Positions 26,814 to 33,643 of a stretch of 44,103 nucleotides of DNA are shown here, in pieces (position 1 is the first letter of the stretch; every line of letters begins with the position of its first letter). The notes under the pieces are model-generated. The model was not told the DNA's origin. It did no database searches and saw only the letters and a list, made by a program, of their open reading frames with translations. The stretch is from Lentisphaerae bacterium RIFOXYA12_64_32 (GTDB lineage: Bacteria > Verrucomicrobiota > Lentisphaeria > Oligosphaerales > YB12-FULL-65-16). The position numbers and the translations under genes were made by a program. The stretch lies in contig MHBL01000233.1 in NCBI GenBank assembly GCA_001803235.1, forward strand, positions 1 to 44,103, in the 5' to 3' direction.

Positions 26814-27629
26814 TCAGTGGATGCCCATCAGTCGGCGGCGAATATAGTCGCCGTTCTCGATGGTGACGAGGTCCGGGTCGCTTTCGGCGCGGCGCGATTC
26901 GTCCTCGACCATGATCCAGCCGTCGAAGCCGGTGGACGTGAGGTATGAAACGATGGCCGGAAAGTCGGTCACGCCGCGGCCCATTTCGATCCAGTCTTTG
27001 TCCTGGGAGATGTCCTTGAAGTGGAGGTGACGCACGAGGGGGCGGTAGGTCTTGATCATGTCCAGCGGGTCCATGCCGCCCTTGGCTATGTGGCCGGTAT
27101 CCGGGGTCCACCCAAGCACGGCCTTGTCCATGCCGTCCATCAGCTGGTCGTAGTCACTGCGGATGCGGAAGAGCGAGCCCGGCGGCGAGTTGGGATGGAC
27201 GGTCGTGATGAGGCCCTTGTCGGCGGCACGTTTCGCCACCGCATTGATGCAGGTCAGGCAGTTGTTCTGGCGCTCAGCCAGGTGGGTACGGTCCTTGCCC
27301 GGCATCTGGCAGAGCTGGAACCGCGCGCCTGGAAACCTGAGCGTGAAATCCATGGCCTGGTCGGCGCTGGCCTTCTCGTCGTCGGTCTCGTGGGTGTGCC
27401 GCCAGTCGGCGACGTAGGCCAGGGCGCCAAGCTGGAGTTGCCGTTGGCGCAGTTCTTCGGCAAGACGGTCCGGAGCGGTGGCGTAGTCGCCGAGCATGCA
27501 GATTTCCGGCTCAAAGCCGGTGCCGCCTGCCTTGGCGACCACGTCGAGGATGTGCGGCACACGCCCGCGGAAGCGCTCGTACGACATCTGCCAGGTGTAG
27601 GTCTGGAATCCAAATCGAATGTTGGCCAT
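26814..27629 (-). CDS. Sugar phosphate isomerase/epimerase-like TIM barrel (AP endonuclease 2 family)
   Basis: 271 residues, cytoplasmic. A xylose-isomerase-like TIM barrel: FGFQTYTWQM at strand 1, FEPEICMLGDY, TTVHPNSPPG, LGWTPDTGHI, HLHFKDI and IMVEDES. The Glu, Asp, His and Glu in these segments fit the usual divalent-metal ligands. Relatives isomerise or epimerise sugars, inositols or keto-sugars. ATG at 27629 has GAGAGGA upstream. It lies in the cluster with a Gfo/Idh oxidoreductase and a second TIM-barrel protein, suggesting successive steps on one sugar. A longer frame to 27968 runs into repeat D and is rejected. Confidence 0.82.
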   Translation of the reverse strand: MANIRFGFQTYTWQMSYERFRGRVPHILDVVAKAGGTGFEPEICMLGDYATAPDRLAEELRQRQLQLGALAYVADWRHTHETDDEKASADQAMDFTLRFPGARFQLCQMPGKDRTHLAERQNNCLTCINAVAKRAADKGLITTVHPNSPPGSLFRIRSDYDQLMDGMDKAVLGWTPDTGHIAKGGMDPLDMIKTYRPLVRHLHFKDISQDKDWIEMGRGVTDFPAIVSYLTSTGFDGWIMVEDESRRAESDPDLVTIENGDYIRRRLMGIH

Positions 27630-27808
27630 GTGGTGTCTTTCCTCTCTCGTGATTGTGCTCGTTCTTGTGAGGCCCCGAATTCGTAGACGTCGTCTCCACA
27701 CCCTGTGCCCTGGGCTGGTATGTCGCGCCCTTTCAGGGCTGAGACGGCGGCAATCCCGTCGTCGGTCTTGATCGGGCGAGCAATTTTTCTCGACATGTGC
27801 AGCAACCC

Positions 27809-27989
27809 GACCCCACCGGCCTTGTGCTGGTGGTGAAGGAGTACGGTTGGCTAAATGGACCGCCGCCGCCCCGCATTTCCCTTTTTTCCGGGCGTACCGC
27901 GGCCGCGGTACGCCCGGAAAAGAGGGGGTGGTAGACGGCTCGGGTAGCCGTTGGACCTGCTTCACCACCGGCGCAAGGCCGGTGGGGTC
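27809..27989. repeat. Hairpin repeat family D: 30-bp terminal inverted repeats around a long palindrome
   Basis: Left arm 27809-27838 and right arm 27960-27989 are inverted copies matching at 28 of 30 positions. The right arm contains a hairpin CACCGGC-CTTGC-GCCGGTG. The outer pair encloses the separate palindrome at 27884-27921. I see no target-site duplication and no coding capacity, so it resembles a MITE or a composite REP-type element. Confidence 0.75.
27884..27921. repeat. 38-bp perfect palindrome
   Basis: TTTTCCGGGCGTACCGCGG is followed immediately by its exact reverse complement, with no loop. With one mismatch the symmetry extends to 27879-27926. Neither strand has a following U-tract, so it is not a standard terminator. 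Confidence 0.85.
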
Positions 27990-28046
27990 GCCAAGCCGTC
28001 CTTACTGCACAGGTCGGTTCTTCTCCGGTCGCGCTCAGTGTTGCCA

Positions 28047-28838
28047 TCAGGTCTTCACCAGGAAGTCCAGGGTTTTGCGGTTGAACTCCTCGAGTGTTTC
28101 CCAGTGGTGCGCGTGGCCGAAGCCTTTGAGGACGAACAGTTCGGACTTGGGCAGGCGGTTGTGAATGGCCTCGGACAGGTGCAGCGGCGTGAAGATGTCG
28201 GCCGAGCCGACAGTCAGCAATGCGGGTTGTGTGATGCAGCCGAGTTCGTCGAGTGTGTCGTGCGTGATGCAGGCTTCGCACTGGGACGCGAACGCGTGCT
28301 GCGGCATGGGGTTGAACGCCGCAGTCTCGCGGCCTTCGCGCATCTGGTCGAGGTGAGCAGCGTAGTGTCCGGGCGTGAATATCCAGAGTTGCAGGAGTTG
28401 CATGAAATCGTTGGGCGCGGACTGCACGCGCAACTGGCGGAAGTGGTGAAACACCGCCTTGGTGTAGGCGTCGCAGCGCGCCCACGAACTGATGAGGACC
28501 AGGCTGCGCACCTTCTTCGGGTAGGCCAGAGCGAGGTGCTGGGCAATGGCGCTGCCCATGGATATCCCGGCGACGCGTGCCTTGCGGATGCCCAAGGCGT
28601 CGAGCAATCCGGCCGCATCGTCGGCCATCATACGCGTGGTGTACGGGCCGCCGGGCTTGTCGGACGCGCCGGCGCCGCGGTTGTCCATGAGAATGCAGCG
28701 AAACCTGGTCGCGTACGCCTTGACGTGTTCTTCCCAGAGCGCGCCGGGCGCACCCAGGCCCATGATCAGCAGCAGTGGATCGCCGCTGCCGCGCTCCTCG
28801 TAGGCGATCTGGATGCCGTTGGTCGTGACGGTTGGCAT
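28047..28838 (-). CDS. Alpha/beta hydrolase
   Basis: 263 residues, cytoplasmic, normal length for the family. Oxyanion region LLLIMGLGAPG, nucleophile elbow AGISMGSAIA (Ser near residue 94), acid in VGSADIFTP and catalytic His in LKGFGHAHHWE complete the triad. The family includes esterases, lactonases and C-C hydrolases; next to sugar oxidoreductase genes a lactonase or esterase role is plausible but inferred. ATG at 28838 has GGAGGG upstream. A further 105 bases in frame to 28943 consist of tandem GGACG-type words and are not counted as coding. Confidence 0.85.
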   Translation of the reverse strand: MPTVTTNGIQIAYEERGSGDPLLLIMGLGAPGALWEEHVKAYATRFRCILMDNRGAGASDKPGGPYTTRMMADDAAGLLDALGIRKARVAGISMGSAIAQHLALAYPKKVRSLVLISSWARCDAYTKAVFHHFRQLRVQSAPNDFMQLLQLWIFTPGHYAAHLDQMREGRETAAFNPMPQHAFASQCEACITHDTLDELGCITQPALLTVGSADIFTPLHLSEAIHNRLPKSELFVLKGFGHAHHWETLEEFNRKTLDFLVKT

Positions 28839-28867
28839 GGGTTTCCCTCCTGCGTCGGGTCTCAGAA

Positions 28868-28905
28868 TGGGGCGTATGGGACGGATAGGACGTATCGGAC
28901 TGATG
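28868..28905. repeat. Degenerate tandem tract
   Basis: Imperfect repeats of GGACGTAT-like words (TGGGACGGATAGGACGTATC) lie between two genes of the Gfo/Idh cluster. Non-coding. Confidence 0.5.
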
Positions 28906-28951
28906 AGGTGGCTGGCGCGGCGAAAGCAACGCACGGTTGCCACCCGGCACG

Positions 28952-29839
28952 TCAGATCTGTATCCCCTCTGCAGCGGCCACGCTGCGGATGTGGGCGGCG
29001 GCCTGGTCGTACTCCTCTTCACTGCGCAGGTGCTCGATCATGTATGGCACCGCCTGGGGCAGCTTGTGCAACTCCCGCACGCAGGTGGCGATATCGAGCT
29101 TGCCTTGGCCAGGGATGACCTCATCGAGGATGACGCTGATCGCCGGTTCCTTCAGGCGAACGTCCTTCGCGTGCGCGGCAACGATGCGGCCGCCGAAGAG
29201 CCGGACACACTCGCGCATGATGTCGCCGCTGCCCCAATAGGCGCGCGGGCCGTTGATCAGGTTGACGAGGTCCAGGTGCACACCGAACTTTTTGCGGTCG
29301 ACCGCCTTGATCAGTTCGGCAATACTCGCGGGCGAGTCGACGACGTTGAACGGGAAAATCTCGTACGTGAAGCAGGCGTGCTTCGGTTTCACCGTGTCGA
29401 TGAAGTACCGTGCCATTTCAACCGCTTCGTCGAACGCCTCGGCGGAGAAGTTCCGCGCCGCGTGCTGCGAGCTGCCGTTGCCGTGACAGTAGGAACCGAA
29501 GACGTCGACGGCGCAGGCGGCGCCGAGTTCCTCGGCCAACGTCATGGCGTTGAGCATGCACTGCCGGTTCCGTCCCCGTGTCTCCGGATCGGTGTCGACC
29601 AGATTGTCCCAGTACCCGACCTCGGCGATCATCACGCCTTCAGCGGCGAAGGCCGCGCGAATGGCCTTGATGCCGTCCTTGTCGTCGAGTTTTACCTGCG
29701 GCGCGTACGCTGCCGTGTAGCCCTTGGCCTTGTGCGCCCGGGCCAGCGCCACCGGGTCAAAGCCGATGGCTCCGTGACTCTCGCCCGCGCCCGCCGCTTT
29801 CTTGCTGCTGCCGAAGATCGGACCGCCAAATCGGATCAT
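28952..29839 (-). CDS. Sugar phosphate isomerase/epimerase-like TIM barrel (second paralogue)
   Basis: 295 residues, cytoplasmic. A xylose-isomerase-like barrel: EVGYWDNLVD, TYEIFPFNVV, VHLDLVNLINGPRAYW, HAKDVRLK and YMIEHL carry the expected metal-binding Glu, Asp, His and Glu. It is only distantly similar to the paralogue at 26814-27629, so the two probably catalyse different steps. ATG at 29839 has GGAG nine bases upstream. It lies 130 bases after the Gfo/Idh gene and 113 before the hydrolase gene. Confidence 0.85.
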   Translation of the reverse strand: MIRFGGPIFGSSKKAAGAGESHGAIGFDPVALARAHKAKGYTAAYAPQVKLDDKDGIKAIRAAFAAEGVMIAEVGYWDNLVDTDPETRGRNRQCMLNAMTLAEELGAACAVDVFGSYCHGNGSSQHAARNFSAEAFDEAVEMARYFIDTVKPKHACFTYEIFPFNVVDSPASIAELIKAVDRKKFGVHLDLVNLINGPRAYWGSGDIMRECVRLFGGRIVAAHAKDVRLKEPAISVILDEVIPGQGKLDIATCVRELHKLPQAVPYMIEHLRSEEEYDQAAAHIRSVAAAEGIQI

Positions 29840-29860
29840 GGTTGCCGCTCCTGTTCCGGA

Positions 29861-29940
29861 GGTTTCAGGTTTAAGGTGTTGAGTGTCAGGTGTCGATGAT
29901 TCCGATGATCTCGATGATTTCGAGAGCTGTCGAGTGTCGG
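29861..29940. repeat. Degenerate tandem tract of GATGATTCC and GTGTC words
   Basis: The 80 bases are built from TTTCAGG, GTGTCAG and four GATGAT-type words with small variations. Non-coding, between the Gfo/Idh and isomerase-like genes. Confidence 0.6.
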
Positions 29941-29969
29941 CTCCTGCCGCCCAAGCCCTGCCCCATACT

Positions 29970-31061
29970 CTACTTCACCGCCGGCAGGGCTGGGAGTTCG
30001 CGGCGCATACGGTCGTTGATGTCGACGCATTTTGCCGGATCGAGGGGCAGGTCGACGCGCGTGTTGTCTAGGGCGCTGATGCAGAGGCCCTCGAGGACTT
30101 CGTACCCGTGGTAGGCGGTGTCGACGTTGCAGGAGTGGACCCTGGTGTCGTCGTCAAGCCAGTCGGCCAGTTCGGCCAAGTACAGCTTCTGCAGTGTGCT
30201 GCGCTCCTGGGTGGCCCAGCCGGCACAGGGCTTGGATGGGTCATAGCCTGGGCCGAACTCGGACAGGATTTCACCGCCCGACGTCCTGGTGAACGCGCCG
30301 AAGCGTCCCTCCGTGTCGCCCCAGGCGTAGCCGTGCGTGCCGTAGACCGTGAGTCGGTTGTCGCACCAGAACGATTCCTTGTTCATGTACGCGGGCGTTA
30401 GGTATCCGCACTGAATCGAGGCCCGCACTCCGTTCTCGAACAACACGTAACCAAGCATGTAGTCCGGCGACGGATGACTGTCGTTGAGCATCTTGGGTCC
30501 GTGCACGTGGCCGACGACCCACTTGGCCCGGTGGTCGCCGTTCGCCCACATGATGTAGTCCATGTAGTGTGTGCCAAGCTGCGAGAGGTGTGCTTGGCAG
30601 TGCGCCTCGATGTGGGTGATCTGGCCCAGGTCGCCGGACGTCGCTGTGCGCTGGACGCGCTGCAACGAGGTCAGGTATTTCTGCTGGTGACTGACCACCG
30701 CCTTGATGCCGTGCTCGCGGCAGAGGTCGCGGATCGTGGCCGCCTCGTGCAGTGACGTGGCCATGGGTTTCTCGAACGCCAGGCCTTTCACACCGTACTT
30801 CACGGCGAGCTTGACCATGTCGAGGCGCACGCTGGGCCAGGTGACGAAGCAGAACACGTCCGGCTGCGTTTCGGCGAGCATGCGTTCGGCATCGGCGTAC
30901 GTCGTCGGGATGTTCTTACCCGCCAGCCGTTCCTTCATTCGCTTCTCATCCAGGTCGCAGACGGCGACGAGCTCGAAGCGGTCGGGCAGGGCCAGGAATC
31001 CATTGACATGAGTCATGCCGCGGTTGCCCGCCCCGACTTGCGCCACACGGTACTTGCGCAT
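29970..31061 (-). CDS. Gfo/Idh/MocA-family oxidoreductase
   Basis: 363 residues, cytoplasmic. The N-terminal Rossmann fold starts VAQVGAGNRG (NAD(P) loop, residues 7-15); LAFEKPMAT near 98 holds the catalytic Lys of the EKP motif, and LGTHYMDYIMW near 165-173 holds the His of the family GxHxxD pattern. The C-terminal beta-sheet domain is complete. The family oxidises or reduces sugars and inositols at a ring hydroxyl. It is the first gene of the cluster and faces the AraC gene, its likely regulator. ATG at 31061 has GGGAG eight bases upstream. Confidence 0.9.
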   Translation of the reverse strand: MRKYRVAQVGAGNRGMTHVNGFLALPDRFELVAVCDLDEKRMKERLAGKNIPTTYADAERMLAETQPDVFCFVTWPSVRLDMVKLAVKYGVKGLAFEKPMATSLHEAATIRDLCREHGIKAVVSHQQKYLTSLQRVQRTATSGDLGQITHIEAHCQAHLSQLGTHYMDYIMWANGDHRAKWVVGHVHGPKMLNDSHPSPDYMLGYVLFENGVRASIQCGYLTPAYMNKESFWCDNRLTVYGTHGYAWGDTEGRFGAFTRTSGGEILSEFGPGYDPSKPCAGWATQERSTLQKLYLAELADWLDDDTRVHSCNVDTAYHGYEVLEGLCISALDNTRVDLPLDPAKCVDINDRMRRELPALPAVK

Positions 31062-31115
31062 GAGGTATCTCCCTGGTTTGGTTTCGACTTGACGTTCAGG
31101 GATCCAAGTCGCATG

Positions 31116-31156
31116 GTATGATGTTTATGACACAAACATGCCACATCCTATCATAC
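31116..31156. promoter_or_regulatory. Nested inverted repeats, candidate AraC-type operator
   Basis: GTATGAT (31116-31122) and ATCATAC (31150-31156) are perfect inverted arms. Inside them ATGTTT (31121-31126) and AAACAT (31134-31139) form a second inverted pair. They lie 55-95 bases upstream of the Gfo/Idh start, between it and the divergent AraC-family gene. Confidence 0.45.
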
Positions 31157-31180
31157 GTATCAATCAGAGAAATCTGCCAA
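31150..31180 (-). promoter_or_regulatory. Candidate promoter of the Gfo/Idh cluster
   Basis: On the minus strand TTGGCA (31180-31175) and TATGAT (31155-31150) are separated by 19 bases, longer than ideal, which would suit an activator-dependent promoter. The minus 10 box lies inside one arm of the inverted repeat. Confidence 0.35.
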
Positions 31181-31308
31181 TATTGTTGTATAAATGATAC
31201 CGTTGTGGGTTTACAGTTCTGTGTTCGTGGGGCGGAGGAGGTTGTTTTCGCGGTCGTGCACGCCGAGCATTGACGGGTCTGCCCTCCCTTGAAACTGAAG
31301 GCGCCCAG

Positions 31309-31379
31309 AGCCCGCGAGGACGCGGGCGCTCCAGGGGCTGGCACGGGGGCTGAATTGGAGCGCCCGCGTCCTCGCGGGC
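31309..31379. repeat. Hairpin repeat family B, copy 2 (complete pair)
   Basis: The left arm 31309-31333 contains CCCGCGAGGACGCGGG. The right arm 31356-31379 is its inverse, 22 bases away. Arms match the copy at 37703-37773 base for base except for the final base. Confidence 0.85.
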
Positions 31380-31403
31380 GTAGCGCGTCGCCAATCGCAC
31401 GCC

Positions 31404-31428
31404 TCCCGCCGGCGAAACGCCGGCGGGA
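31404..31428. repeat. Strong solitary hairpin
   Basis: TCCCGCCGGCG, loop AAA, CGCCGGCGGGA: a perfect 11-base stem. It lies 25 bases after repeat B copy 2, in the leader of the AraC-type gene. It could be a fifth repeat family or a leader RNA structure. Confidence 0.7.
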
Positions 31429-31525
31429 ACGGGACGCGTGAGACCCCGAGGTCTTTGGGACGGACTGGCTCGCGGGGTACCGCCACGCCCCCGAAGGCAG
31501 CCCGCTCCAGGGTGCGCCGTTTGGC

Positions 31526-31546
31526 CTGAACCCTGAACCCTGAACC
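31526..31546. repeat. Perfect tandem repeat, three copies of CTGAACC
   Basis: Three exact seven-base units lie 30 bases upstream of the AraC-type start codon. Similar tracts recur in other spacers of this window. Confidence 0.75.
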
Positions 31547-31575
31547 CCCGCGCGGCCCCAACCGAGAGGCTTGAC

Positions 31576-32616
31576 ATGACCGAACCCGCATCGAACTGCG
31601 AATGGCTGCGACTGATCAGTCCGTGCCTGCGTCCGGTGTCGCCCGGGGAGCGTGTGGCGTCGCACACCTATGCAATGGACGCGCCGCCGTCGTGGATCGA
31701 GCCGCTGCGCGTCATCTATGACCACGAACTGGTGCTGTTCAGCAAGGGCCAGTTCCGGGTTGAGGTAGCCGGGCGCGAGTACGACTGCGGGCCGGATACG
31801 TTTATCATCGTCCCGCCGGGCCGGTTGCATGCGAGCTGGAACGCGGGCGAGGTCACCGGGCGCCGGCACTGGGCGCACTTCGACTGGGCATACCTCGGGC
31901 AGCACGGGGATGCGCCGGTCAGTACGTTCGTTCCGGGGAAACCGCGTCTTGAGTTGCTGCGACCGGCGCCGACGTTCGTCCCGGAGACGGTGTTTCACGG
32001 CGCGATCCCGAACCCGAAGCGTGCCTACGAACTGCACCGGGAACTGGTCAGCCTTCAGGTCGAAGGCGGCGAGCACGAGCGGCTCGTCAGCCGCGGGCTA
32101 TTCCTGGCGTTGCTCATCGAGTTGCTGGACACGCCTGGGGTAGCGGCGCTGCCGGCGGACCGGGAGTCGTTCCTGTCGCACCAGGTACGGCTGCGTCTCG
32201 AAGCGGCGGCACAGGACCCGCGCGGCGCGGACTCGATCCGCGCACTGCTCGAGGAACTCGGCTGTAGCTACGCGCACCTGTGCCGGCTGTTCCGGCGCCG
32301 ATACGGCATCCCGCCGCTCAAGTACTTGCACGCCTTGCGGATGGCGCGCGCCAAGCTGTTGCTGCGCGAGCGGAACGCGCGCGTTTCGGAAGTGGCCTAC
32401 CGTCTCGGGTTTGCGGACCTCTCTTACTTCTCGCAGCTCTTCCGCAAAGTCACCGGTCAGACCCCGCGCGAGTACGCCGCGGGCGTGATGCCTGGGGAGG
32501 CAACGGAACCGCAGAGGAAAGGCGGTGCCCGCAGAAGACGCAGTAGGGGGGCAGGCACAGAACGGGTGCTGATGGCCAGCCGGGCGCGCGCAGGAAGGCA
32601 GGTTCGGCCCCAATGA
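31576..32616 (+). CDS. AraC-family transcriptional regulator with cupin-like sensor
   Basis: 346 residues. Residues 45-115 form an AraC-type ligand-binding cupin (HELVLFSKGQFRVEVAGREY, FIIVPPGRLHASW). Residues about 218-302 form the double helix-turn-helix (CSYAHLCRLFRRRYGIPPLKY, RVSEVAYRLGFADLSYFSQL, FRKVTGQTPREY). It is divergent from the Gfo/Idh cluster and most likely activates it in response to a sugar. ATG at 31576 has AGAGG upstream. The last 40 residues (GGARRRRSRGAG and onward) are basic, low in complexity and outside the domain; the DNA there resembles the tandem-word tracts, so the original stop was probably lost. Confidence 0.88.
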   Translation: MTEPASNCEWLRLISPCLRPVSPGERVASHTYAMDAPPSWIEPLRVIYDHELVLFSKGQFRVEVAGREYDCGPDTFIIVPPGRLHASWNAGEVTGRRHWAHFDWAYLGQHGDAPVSTFVPGKPRLELLRPAPTFVPETVFHGAIPNPKRAYELHRELVSLQVEGGEHERLVSRGLFLALLIELLDTPGVAALPADRESFLSHQVRLRLEAAAQDPRGADSIRALLEELGCSYAHLCRLFRRRYGIPPLKYLHALRMARAKLLLRERNARVSEVAYRLGFADLSYFSQLFRKVTGQTPREYAAGVMPGEATEPQRKGGARRRRSRGAGTERVLMASRARAGRQVRPQ

Positions 32617-32946
32617 CACCCACCTTAGGGTTGAGGGTTGAAAGCTGAAAGCTGAGGTCCAGAGTCCGGAACACCATGCGGCACAACTGTATCCACTTCA
32701 GCTTTCATCCCTCAGCCCTCGCCCCGAGTGCGGCGGGCCTTAAGTTGGGGGGCATTAGGTTCGGCCCCAGGTCATCCGCGGGAGTCTGGGGGGGCAGGGC
32801 TTGCGTCCTTCGGCGTCAACGTGCGCCTTGCATGGTCGCATGTGGACTGTATCTTTCTCTCGGTTGCGGGAAAGGCGCACGGGGTGACGCGCCATGAGTG
32901 GCTTGGCGATAGGAGCCATGCCCGACTTGGAGCCGGGGTTCTTTCC
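32617..32946. other. Spacer before the DUF4160 gene
   Basis: This 330-base region has tandem words (GGGTTGA, GAAAGCT twice) at about 32626-32655 and no supported gene. A frame open from 32728 into the DUF4160 gene has a low-complexity start and is not counted. No clear promoter is seen. Confidence 0.5.
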
Positions 32947-33213
32947 ATGCCGACGATCAGCATGTTCTATGGGATCATTGTCCGGATGTACTGCGGCAAG
33001 GCCGAGCACAATCCGCCACACGTTCACGTGTACTACCAGGATTTCAGGGCAGTTGTCGACATCGGTACGGGTGATGTTCGGGACGGGAAACTGCCGCCGC
33101 GCCAGCAGAGACTGGTTGCGGCATGGGTGGAACTGCACCGTGAGGAACTCCAGGCGGATTGGGAACTGGCGGCTCGCGGCGAAGAGCTTTTCAGGATCGA
33201 TCCCCTGAGGTAG
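32947..33213 (+). CDS. DUF4160-family small protein
   Basis: 88 residues, full length for the family. MPTISMFYGIIVRMY, NPPHVHVYYQD, VVDIGTGDVRDGKLPPRQ and WVELHREELQADWELA match the DUF4160 pattern closely. Function is unknown; the family usually pairs with DUF2442, as here, and is sometimes found beside toxin-antitoxin genes. The 11-base gap to the next gene shows an operon. The ribosome site before ATG 32947 is weak; the start is chosen by family alignment. Confidence 0.88.
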   Translation: MPTISMFYGIIVRMYCGKAEHNPPHVHVYYQDFRAVVDIGTGDVRDGKLPPRQQRLVAAWVELHREELQADWELAARGEELFRIDPLR

Positions 33214-33224
33214 GAGTCCGGCTC

Positions 33225-33617
33225 ATGCACCCCGGCGTCACATCGGTTCGGCCTTTGGCGGAGCACCGCCTGTTGCTGACCTTCGAGAACGGCGAGGAGC
33301 GGGTGTTCGACGTCTCGCCGTATCTGGACCTGGGCAGGTTTGCCATGCTGAAAGCCCCGGCGGCGTTCGCTACGGTCAAGGTGGCATTCGACACGGTTGA
33401 GTGGGCCAACGGTGTGGACTTGTGTCCGGAACTGCTCTACGCGGAGAGTGTGCCGCTTGACGCTGCTGATGGGAAGCAGCAACTGCGTCCCCGACGCCGC
33501 GGCAGGACAACCCCCGCCCCCATGCTGACGGTCGCGGAGGCGAGCGTGCCGTACGGCGATGCCACCGGTGCCGAGGGTCGTGGGCGCGGGGCGAAGAAGC
33601 GGGCGAAGACCTTGTAA
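33225..33617 (+). CDS. DUF2442-family protein with an atypical basic tail
   Basis: 130 residues. Residues 1-80 match DUF2442 (VRPLAEHRLLLTFENGEERV, FDVSPYLDLGRF, VEWANGVDLCPELLYAESVPL). Family members usually end there; this one continues for about 50 residues of Arg, Gly and Lys-rich sequence (RPRRRGRTTPAP, GRGRGAKKRAKTL) with no recognisable domain, probably read-through after loss of the original stop. DUF2442 is proposed to act with DUF4160; no biochemical role is established. ATG 33225 has GGAG nine bases upstream. Confidence 0.82.
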   Translation: MHPGVTSVRPLAEHRLLLTFENGEERVFDVSPYLDLGRFAMLKAPAAFATVKVAFDTVEWANGVDLCPELLYAESVPLDAADGKQQLRPRRRGRTTPAPMLTVAEASVPYGDATGAEGRGRGAKKRAKTL

Positions 33618-33643
33618 CTCGCCGATTAGGACATCCAGCCTCC

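Larger units (their letters stand above)
27630..28046. other. Repeat-filled spacer inside the Gfo/Idh cluster
   Basis: This 417-base gap between the alpha/beta hydrolase and isomerase-like genes is mostly occupied by repeat D (27809-27989). No gene is supported. The long gap may split the cluster into two transcripts. Confidence 0.6.
31062..31575. other. Divergent regulatory region between the Gfo/Idh and araC-type genes
   Basis: This 514-base region has two parts. Positions 31110-31205 are strikingly AT-rich and hold inverted repeats and promoter-like boxes. Positions 31295-31560 hold repeat B, a separate hairpin and a tandem tract. If the AraC gene starts transcription from the TATAAA at 31189-31194, its leader of nearly 400 bases is largely repeat DNA. 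No gene is supported. Confidence 0.6.

Noticed and set aside
27884..27921. 38-bp palindrome as an intrinsic terminator
   Set aside because: Neither strand has a U-tract after the stem, and it lies between co-oriented genes well away from a stop codon.
27809..27989. Family D element as an insertion sequence
   Set aside because: It is only 181 bp, has no coding capacity and no visible target-site duplication. A MITE-like nature stays possible.
32947..33617. DUF4160-DUF2442 pair as a toxin-antitoxin module
   Set aside because: The pair is well known but no toxic activity is established, and neither protein shows a known toxin fold or an antitoxin DNA-binding motif. I leave it as a paired operon of unknown function.
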